Shown here: one piece after another, positions 1-6,999 of the stretch
Layout: each line of letters starts with the position of its first letter
How positions within the stretch are numbered: the stretch's first letter is position 1
From: Annulohypoxylon bovei var. microspora
Taxonomy: Eukaryota > Ascomycota > Sordariomycetes > Xylariales > Hypoxylaceae
Assembly (NCBI GenBank): GCA_022836615.1
Contig: MU405530.1
Coordinates: forward strand, 1 to 11,127
Length of the DNA: 11,127 bases
Direction: 5' to 3'
Notes under the pieces: generated by a model
The model's input: only the letters and a program-made list of their open reading frames with translations
What the model was told of the DNA's origin: nothing
Database searches by the model: none
Program-made: the position numbers and the translations under genes

Positions 1-1130
1 TAAAAAATAAATAAAAAAAAATATATTTAATTAAAAGTGTAAATAAATTTAATTAATTAAAAGCATTTTATTAATGTTAATTAAATTTAAAAAAGCTTAT
101 TAGTTTTTTATTAATTACTTTATTAATTATTTATTAATTTCTTAATAATATATAATTAATTTAAAAAGTTTAAACGTAATAATGTTTTTTAAATGGAATG
201 AAATTAATAATAAATACCTAAATTTAAATGATTGTATTATATAATAATTAAATTCCCGTGATATACCTTTTAATTAAACTAGTTTTTTTAATAAATTAAT
301 TACTTTATTAAACCTTATATTATAACTTTAAATATATTATATATAAAGTAATAAATAAAATAATTAATGAATATTTATTCTTTTTTAATTTTAATTTTTA
401 CGTTATATTAAATTGAATTATTTGTTTTTCTATGGATTAATTAATGGTTTAATAATTATTTTCATGTATAAAATAATTTATTTAAAATTATTTATATAAT
501 GGTTATTGGTTTAATTATAAATAATTTTATAAATGTTATAAAAATTATTATGGTTTATGTTTTCTTTTAATAAGTATATAAAGGTAAGCCCTTTTAATCA
601 TTAATTTCTTAAATTTGATTTTTTTTTTAATTAATTATATTTATTTTATAATGGTAAGTTTAATTATTTACATTTAATTTAATTAAATTTAATCCTTAAT
701 TCTTATAATTTATTTATTAATTATTAAATTTAAGGATTATATATTTAAATAATTAATTTGTATAATGATTGTAAATATAGGTAAGTTAAGTAAATAAAAA
801 TTAAAGAAACGTAAATAAAAATGTGTTATTTACGCTTGTAAAAGTAAGGTATTAAATGGCTTTATATGATTTTTTTATTTTATTATATATAATCTTTTTA
901 TATTACGTATTCTTTTTAAAGATTATGTTTTAAGTTTTCTTAATGAATAATATGCTAAGGAAAATCATGATTTAAATATTAATAAAATAAATAATTTGGA
1001 TGTGCTTGTTAATGGTTAATTTAACCTTATACCTATTATTTTTTAAATTAATAGTTTTAATGATTTTAATAATTTATTAATTAATGTGTAATTTAATCTT
1101 ATGTTTATTATATTTTAAGTTAATAAAATT
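1..1130. other. AT-rich left flank, no recognisable gene
   Basis: About 1.1 kb with stops in all frames. I see no conserved protein motif on either strand and no RNA gene. G exceeds C on the + strand in most of it (for example 481-540 has five G and no C), the opposite of the block to its right. This marks it as a different sequence unit from the copia element, perhaps a piece of the element or flank into which copia inserted. The only internal structure I can support is the degenerate repeat at 1009-1131. It may be retrotransposon LTR or untranslated sequence mutated beyond recognition, but nothing in it proves that. Confidence 0.6.
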
Positions 1131-1131
1131 A
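1009..1131 (+). repeat. Degenerate direct repeat, 72-bp period
   Basis: Positions 1009-1059 and 1081-1131 match at about 40 of 51 bases without gaps (both begin ttaatg and share taatttaa, cttat, tattat and ttaata blocks). Five of the eleven differences are C/T or A/G transitions. A third, weaker echo (taaccttata, then tatacctatcatttta) continues to about 1175. This is an old tandem duplication, later diverged partly by transitions. Low sequence complexity makes chance similarity a real concern. Confidence 0.45.
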
Positions 1132-1869
1132 ACCTTATATTAATCATTAATCCTAATATTATACCTATCATTTTATTTCTTTATTTTTTAAAAAGTAAAA
1201 GAAATTATAAAAACCATTTAAAGTTTTTTACTTCCACGCATCATATTTATCCCAAAAAGGCCGGGTAACATGTTAAATTTTACTTAAATTATATTCGTAA
1301 TGTTTTTATTAATAAATTATTAAGGATATATTTTAATTCAATTAATCCAAAATCTTAATATTAATAATATACATTAAAGCACTCATATAAAATATTATAA
1401 ATATTTATTTTTAAAATTAATAATGCGTTAAATTATATTAATTAATAATCTTTAAACCCCGGATAATAATCCTATTTACCTTTTAATTTATTTAAGTTTA
1501 AATTAATAATAAAAAAAAAATAACCCTTATTCCTTAATATTTATTAATTAATTAACGTTAATTACTTATAATAAAATATTATTTATTTTATAATAATAAT
1601 AAGAACCATCTTATGTGATTTATTAATATAAAAAAGTATTAATTATATTAATAATAAATTTAATTTAAATAAAAATAATAATAAAAATAAATCCGATAAT
1701 AATAATCGGCTTAGTTTTCTAATAATTAAGCAGCGTATTTAAGTTAAATAATTTCTTATAAAATTTATTAATTTTATAATTAATTAACTTATTTATTCAT
1801 AAGTTTATTTTAAGGATTATTATAAAGATATTCCATTATTTCTTTAATTAACAATTATATAAATTAATA
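1130..1869 (-). other. Candidate 3' LTR region of the copia element
   Basis: This stretch follows the last readable RNase H codons and a purine-rich tract, where a 3' LTR is expected. On the - strand it would begin with tattaattt at 1869, compatible with a TG start mutated to TA. Its far end is set only by the composition switch near 1130. I could not align it convincingly with a 5' LTR, although a CCCCGG-containing word at 1451-1467 has a partial counterpart at 6211-6227. A short inverted repeat (ccgat/atcgg) at 1693-1709 may be chance. No coding signal is seen. Confidence 0.3.
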
Positions 1870-1878
1870 CCACCTTTT
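1870..1878 (-). promoter_or_regulatory. Candidate polypurine tract of copia
   Basis: On the - strand this reads aaaaggtgg and is followed at once by tattaattt. It lies about 60 bp past the end of the pol reading frame, the usual place for the tract that primes plus-strand synthesis just before a 3' LTR. In such an AT-rich region a nine-base purine run with four G is notable but not decisive. Confidence 0.4.
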
Positions 1879-1939
1879 AAACTTAATTAAATTAATCCCT
1901 TAACTTTTAATTTATAACTTTAATTAAATCGTAAATATT

Positions 1940-2480
1940 TTATAAATTAAATAATACTTTAAAATATTCGAATACTTATTTAAAAAAGTTTTTAATGAAC
2001 CCATTTATTAACATTTTACTTATTAAAAAATATAACATTTTAAAATTACTTTTTATATATTTTTGCTTTAACCATATATTATGTATATTAATATGTTATA
2101 ACTTTATATTGATTTTCTCTTTATTATTTATTATAAACTTAATTATTTATTAATTATTATTAAAGATTTTTTATATTAACTTTAAATCTATTTATATTAC
2201 TTTAAAAAACCGTTTGAAAGTTATTATTTTTTTAATTATATTTAATATTATAATTAATTTAATTTCAATGGTTAAGGTTAAAATAATCTTTTAATACATT
2301 ACCTTTTAAATTATAGTTTTGCCGTAAAACAAAATAATATACTTATAAAATAATTTTTAAATTTTAAAATCGTTTATAAACAAAACATTATTTAAGATTT
2401 AAAACGTTTATAAACCTGCTTTTTCACCTTTGTATTTAATATAAAAAAACTTTATAATATATAAATATTTAACCATTTAA
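1940..2480 (-). pseudogene. Copia RNase H domain remnant
   Basis: RNase H degrades the RNA strand of the RNA/DNA hybrid during reverse transcription. In order on the - strand: an IINNVLFIND stretch near 2380 (site of the first acidic motif), a glycine/kinase-like loop read as KYIILFYGKTII, then TLTIEIKLIIIL at about 2245-2275, matching the TEAEL..AL motif. Next is IFNNN followed by two stops near 2160, matching the catalytic DNQQ motif with Asp to Asn and both Gln to stop. HINIHNIWLKQKYI near 2066-2107 matches the RHVDIHQHWLRQ motif, and MLINGFIK near 2000 matches the MPADGLTK motif. The frame ends at TAA 1940-1942. At least one catalytic Asp is lost. The motif order and in-frame spacing make the identity secure. 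Confidence 0.85.
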
Positions 2481-3460
2481 TTTACCGTATTTAAGTGTTA
2501 TAAGCTTAGATTTAATAAATGATGTAATAATTATATTATAACGTATACCACATTTAGTTTTATTATTATTACCATATATAAAATTAATTTTATATGTTTT
2601 TAATAAACTTTAACTTGTTTTTTAAAAGTTATCCCTTTGAACTTAATAAACTCTTTTATAAGTAATGGTGTAATAAATATCCAATTATTATTATTTAAGT
2701 TAAACTTAAATGTAATTTTTTTAATATAATCATTATGGAATAAAAAGATCATGTAATTTACATAATTTTTTATTACTTTAATTTTTAAATATTAATTAAT
2801 AAATCTTTAATCCTTAACCTTATATAATTTTTTAAACTAGTTTATAACTTTTTAAGTTTAAATTTCATCGTTTTTATAGTTTAAAATCAAAATATCATCG
2901 ATATAAATGAATATATAAACTTTACGATTAATTAAATAAAAAAAACATAATTTTTCCGGTGAAAATTTAAATCCCACGCTTTTAAACGTATATGCCAATT
3001 CTTTATACCAAAGTAAAAAGGATTTTTATAACCCATATAAAGTTTTTAAAAGCTTAATAACCTTACCGTTTTCTTTAAAACCTTTTAAAAGTTCATAAAC
3101 AATTAAAAGCATCTTAATTAAAAATATATTAATAAAAACATTTTTAATATTATATTGTTTAACGTTTAAATTAAAATACGTTATTAATGTTATTATAATT
3201 TTAAAAAACTTTATTATAAACATTACGGCATACATATTTTAAAACATTAAATATTAAAAATTATTTCTTATTATTAACTTAAACTTATAAATCTTAAAAT
3301 ATCCATTTTCATTAAATTTATAATTAAAAACCCATTTTAAAAAAAGCGATATATTTTTTACTTAATTACACTTTATTACCTTTTAAATATTCTTTTTTAT
3401 TATTACCTTAATCTTATTTTTAATATTATTTTTAAAACATTTATTTAAAAAATAATTATT
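2480..3460 (-). pseudogene. Copia reverse transcriptase remnant
   Basis: RNA-directed DNA polymerase domain. Reading leftwards: WVFNYKFNENG (3332 downward) matches the N-terminal WVF.YK.DE.G motif. The longest open stretch, 3235-3026, holds LNVKQYNIKNVFIN and GFKENGKVIKLLKTLYGL, matching the Q.D..NAFLN and GKV.KL.KALYGL motifs. KSFLLWYKELA follows, then FIYIDDILIL with the catalytic YIDD intact at 2894-2905. KKLYKVKD near 2815-2838 matches the connection KLYKVKDLGE motif, and TPL with ILYMVIIIK (2570-2676) matches the RT/RNase H linker. The Met at 3235 is not a real start, since the homology continues upstream of it. Arg after LYGL has become a stop. Everything from 3334 down is in one frame. 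Confidence 0.9.
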
Positions 3461-3635
3461 TAAATCTTTTTAAAACTTTAAAAAAAGTTATAAAAGTTCA
3501 TTTTAATAAATACTTATTTTATTCAAAGTTATACTAATATATATAACTTTACTTTAATAAATTATTATTATAAATATAACATGTAAAGTTTAATGTTCCT
3601 TATTTCCTTTTTTAATTACTTTTTATTAATTAAGT

Positions 3636-3672
3636 ATAAAAATGATTAAAAAAAAGAAAAAATCATTTTTAT
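3636..3672. repeat. 12-bp perfect inverted repeat, A-rich loop
   Basis: ataaaaatgatt at 3636-3647 is exactly complementary to aatcatttttat at 3661-3672, with a 13-nt A-rich loop. It would form a hairpin, but it lies inside the copia linker in sequence of very low complexity, where such arms arise by chance. No function is claimed. Confidence 0.35.
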
Positions 3673-4020
3673 TAAAAACGGTTATTATGTTATTATTATC
3701 TTTATAAAATAAATTAATAAAAATTATTATAATTAAGTTATTTAAAAAGTTACTTTCATTATTTTTTAATATATTCTTTTAATGTTTAATTTTTTATATA
3801 ATAAAATTATTATATAAGTTATTATTTTATAACTTAAAAGCAAAATATTAAATTATTTATTAAGTTACCAAATCTTATTAAAAGTATTCTTTTAAATTAA
3901 TTTAATAAGCTTTTTAACTTATTTCGTCCTTTACGTTATAATTAATTACTTGGTTATAGTGTTAACATATTATTATTAATTAAATTTATAAACGTAATAT
4001 TTAATATTTTAAGTTTATTT

Positions 4021-4101
4021 CCTTTTATAAAAGTATTACTCTTATAAAAGCCTCTTTTTATAAAAATGAGGTGCTTTAAAAAGCCTCCTTTTATAAAAAT
4101 G
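4021..4101 (-). repeat. 33-bp tandem repeat (11 codons) in copia linker
   Basis: Three units with an exact 33-bp spacing: cttttataaaa-type cores start at 4021, 4054 and 4087. Units two and three (4046-4068 and 4079-4101) match over 23 bp with a single C/T difference. On the - strand in one frame they encode HFYKRRLFKAP, HFYKKRLL then stop, and a partial YFYKR. The exact multiple of three implies the repeat expanded while the region was still coding, before the mutation that ruined it. The period, identity and location in a spacer known to tolerate length change fit a protein-level tandem repeat. Confidence 0.7.
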
Positions 4102-4479
4102 GTTTATTTATAAATAAGATTTTCCTTTACTTTTAATATAATTTAAAAAATCATTAATCCTTATAATTAATTTAAAATGATTTTTTTAATCATTTCCACA
4201 ATTAAATCATTATTTATTTCCATAATTAAATTTACTTCCACCTTTAAATTATAACTACTTAATTAACCACTTAAATTATTTTCTTAAAGTATTTACTTAC
4301 CTTTAAACCCTTCTTTAAATTTAAGGTTAATTTCAAAAGTTATTTTAACTCTTTTATCTTATAAATTTAATATTTTAATAATAAATATTATTTCATTAAA
4401 TTCTTTAAAAATAATTTGCTTAATTTTTAAAACATTAATCTTTAACACCATTTTTTCCTTTTTAAAAAAATAAAATATT

Positions 4480-5100
4480 TCTTCATTAAATACCACATCT
4501 TTCATAATAATTACTTAATTTATTTTAAAAATCCAAATTCGATATATGTTAAATGCTTAATATCCAACAAAATATCCAATATAAACCTTACTTTTTATTT
4601 TATAAAATTTCTTATTTTTTTAATCTTATACATTTAATTTCAATAAATATACCTTATAACCATATACATATATCCCACTCCAATTAAATCTTAAGTCACT
4701 TATTAATACCCTTATAATTTAAAAAACATAAAAATAAAAATATTTTTTAAATTAATTATTAAACACTTCTTTTAATATTCGTATATAATATATAAAGTTT
4801 AAATTCATATTAATTAAATATATAATTACTTTAATAATTTCCAATTATAACTTAATTAAGAAATTAACTTTAAGCTTCATATTTAAAACTTTTTTAATCA
4901 CTTTTTTTTTAACCACCTTAATGTCACCAATAAGTTCTTTCATATAAGTTAATAAAAGTTTTATTTTAATACTTTTTTATTATACTTAAATTTTATATAA
5001 TATATAACCTTATATTTTAATCGCTTTTATATCATTATTATAATATATCTTAATTATTACAAGCTTATAAATCTTTTTAACCAACATAAATAAAATTATA
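4480..5100 (-). pseudogene. Copia integrase C-terminal half remnant
   Basis: Integrase inserts the cDNA into the genome. Reading leftwards: KLVIIKIYYNNDIKAIKI (from about 5066) resembles the F..LV..I...YN..IK.IR stretch before the second catalytic Asp. YMKELIGDIKVVKKKVIKK (about 4940 downward) matches the PYTPEQNG.AER motif containing the catalytic Glu, here Lys. LEIIKVIIYLINM (near 4800-4845) matches the LWPEI..AA.YLLNRTP motif, with Trp as stop. After a less clear stretch, VYIGYFVGY, then NIYRIWIF and KDVVFNEEIF (4480-4575) match the post-integrase GYLVGY...YR.W...RDV.FNE block. The motifs at 4494, 4563, 4923 and 5058 are all in the same frame. The N-terminal zinc finger and first catalytic Asp are not found to its right. 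Confidence 0.8.
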
Positions 5101-5128
5101 ATAATTTTAAATAAAATTATAATAATTT
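5088..5128. repeat. 20-bp perfect direct repeat, 21-bp period
   Basis: The word aaataaaattataataattt occurs at 5088-5107 and again at 5109-5128 without mismatch. It lies exactly where integrase sequence seems to be missing, between the pre-integrase stretch and the remaining integrase half. It may be a small duplication made during a repair event there, or simple slippage in AT-rich DNA. Confidence 0.55.
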
Positions 5129-5390
5129 ATTTATTTTATATTTAATATAATTTAATAATATAAATACTTTTCTTATAATATAATACTTATATAAATTAAA
5201 ATACTTTTTATACTTAATACCTTTTATTATATTATTAACCTTATTATCACTTTTATTAAAAAAGAAACTACCTTTAATTTTAAGTTTTATATAAAGTGAA
5301 TAATTAAAAAATAACATTAATATTATATAAATAACTTATTATAAATGGGTAATATAATTAACTTTAATAACACTTACCTTTCCTTTAAAA
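5117..5390 (-). pseudogene. Copia protease C-terminus / pre-integrase remnant
   Basis: An open stretch of 66 codons (5317-5117) plus its in-frame continuation to about 5390. On the - strand it reads FKGKVSVIKVNYITHL, two stops, then VIYIILMLFFNYSLYIKLKIKG, KSDNKVNNIIKGI and FNLYKYYI. This follows the order of the copia protease/pre-integrase segment: a G.GTV.....L..VLYVP.L..NLISL.KL..KG pattern, a D..V......G segment and an NLYYL-type motif. The ATG at 5317 is internal and not a true start. The protease DSG active site should lie near 5500 on the same strand, but I could not identify it. The frame differs from that of the integrase half at 4480-5100. Confidence 0.65.
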
Positions 5391-6990
5391 TTAAAAAAAA
5401 CTTTATTTTTTTATATATAAACTATTATTTATATTTAAACTTTATTAAACCCACATAATAATTACCTTAACCCTTTAATCCCTTATACCTTAATAATATT
5501 TCTTTTTTATAAAACTTATAATAATTAAATTCATTAATTATATATTTTTTTAAAACAATTTAAATTAATTTTAAAGGTTTATAATCTCTTATATAAAACA
5601 TTTAATTAATATTAACTTTTAAATAACCTAAAACATTATTTAATAAACTTAATTTAAAATTTAAAGAATTATTAATTTATTAAAATTAACGTTTATAACC
5701 CCTTCATTATAAATTTTATAAACTTTTTTATAAAGAATTTTAAATGCCATTATTATAATAACCTTAAGTTTTTCGGCTTTTATAAAAAAAAAGAAAAATA
5801 TTATATATTTAAGGTTACCACTTTTTATTATTTTATTATAAGCAATTTTAATTAGTTTTTTAATTTCTTTATTTTATTTATTAACTTTTTTTTTACAATC
5901 TTTATAATCTTTTAATTATTATTTTTCTTTTTTTTCCTTTATATTTTTAAGTGTTAATAAAATCATAAAAAATGAATTTTTAAAGGTTAAATTATTAAAA
6001 TTAATAAATTATTAAACATTACACTTTTATATAATTTATTTAAACATTAACCACCATGTTAAGAAATTATTTCATTTATTAAACTTAATTTAAATAAAAA
6101 ACTAAAATAAATAAACTTATGTTATAACTTTATAACCCTTTAATTTTCCATATCGTTAATAACTTAAAATTATGTTTAACTTTAATCTTATCCTTATTTT
6201 TATTTTTAATTTTAACCCCGGGATAATGTTTTAAAAAATTAAATTTTTAATTAAAATTTAAATTATTATATTAAATTTAATCCTTATTATCCAAACTTTA
6301 TTATTAACCCTTATCATAAATAATTCTCTTACTTTTAAAAAGAATTTATTTTTAAGAAAAGTATATACATTTTTAAAACAATTATTATTTTAAAAAATTA
6401 TTTCCATTTTAACCATTCATGAATTCCATTCATTTAATTTTAAATGCCTTTTTTTTACAAGTAATAACATTTTTTATTCCTATTAATAAATTTTCATAAA
6501 CATACGTTAAAACAATAAACTAAAGAAATAACCTTTAATATCTTTTAATATAATTTGTTTTAACCCTTTTTATTTTTATTTTTATATTTTTTCCCATAAA
6601 CGTACTTAAAGAAATATCCATTTTAAATCCCTTAAATATTAAAAATATAATCATCTTTAAACACGTTGAACCTTACTTACTTATTAAAAAAATGATAAGT
6701 TTTATTAATAATTTATAACGAATTATTTAATTAATTTATTCTTTAAAAGGTAAATTCTTTATTAAGTTTAATAATATAAATAAACTTTTTTCCTTTTATT
6801 AATCCGGAAAAATAAAATCTTTTTAATTAACGAACGATAATATTATTATTACTTATTATAAACCATAAAACTATAAAATAATTATGTATAACATTTTTAA
6901 AATAACCATATCGTAATATACCATTTTTAACCTTTTAACATGGTTTTTCGAACTTTATAATTAAATGAAAAATATTTACCATGTTATTTA
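5391..6990 (-). pseudogene. Unresolved copia gag/protease and 5' LTR zone
   Basis: By element order this 1.6 kb should hold the protease active site, nucleocapsid and gag of the copia element, then primer-binding site and 5' LTR. C exceeds G on the + strand throughout, as in the readable pol. I could not find a secure CCHC zinc knuckle or DSG motif. A basic, Lys-rich stretch on the - strand near 5870-5940 is compatible with a nucleocapsid, and one near 6560-6660 (reads DDYIFNI) faintly resembles an N-terminal gag motif. Neither is strong. No open reading frame of note and no other gene is seen. Confidence 0.4.
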
Positions 6991-6999
6991 AACCTTTGT

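Larger units (their letters stand above)
3460..4470 (-). pseudogene. Copia integrase-RT linker, poorly conserved
   Basis: About 1 kb between the post-integrase motif and RT. Copia polyproteins have a long, variable, low-complexity spacer here, so lack of recognisable motifs is expected. A frame change of one base separates the flanking conserved blocks, so at least one indel lies inside. It contains the 33-bp tandem repeat at 4021-4101 and an inverted repeat at 3636-3672. I see no independent gene on either strand. Confidence 0.6.
1940..5390 (-). pseudogene. Copia pol polyprotein pseudogene
   Basis: Remnant of the polyprotein encoding protease, integrase, reverse transcriptase and RNase H. 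From the Trp codon at 3332-3334 (an RT motif read as WVFNYKFNENG) down to the terminal TAA at 1940-1942, every recognisable motif is in one frame: the RT catalytic YIDD, the TEAEL-type RNase H motif and the WLKQ motif near 2072. About 1.4 kb therefore has no net indel. The integrase motifs near 4563 and 4923 share a different frame, and the stretch at 5117-5390 is in another, so at least two frame changes separate the domains. Stops fall where the family has Trp, Gln or Arg; for instance, the Gln pair of the DNQQ motif reads as two TAA. Not translatable; the parent was probably 1300-1500 residues including gag. Confidence 0.85.

Noticed and set aside
575..584. TATA-box-like word tatataaagg
   Set aside because: A/T-rich TATA words are everywhere in this composition and no transcribed unit is recognisable after it, although an LTR promoter remains possible.
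3026..3235. 69-codon open frame as an independent small gene
   Set aside because: It is an internal piece of copia RT. Homology continues in the same frame on both sides, so its ATG and stop are accidents of mutation.
4021..4101. CRISPR-like array
   Set aside because: Only three short units with 33-bp period and no distinct spacers. The repeat is a codon-multiple tandem repeat inside a retrotransposon polyprotein.
5117..5317. 66-codon open frame as an independent small membrane protein
   Set aside because: It fits the copia protease/pre-integrase segment, is on the same strand as the rest of the element, and its homology extends upstream of the ATG. Its hydrophobic look comes from Ala, Thr, Pro and Ser codons mutated to Val, Ile, Leu and Phe.
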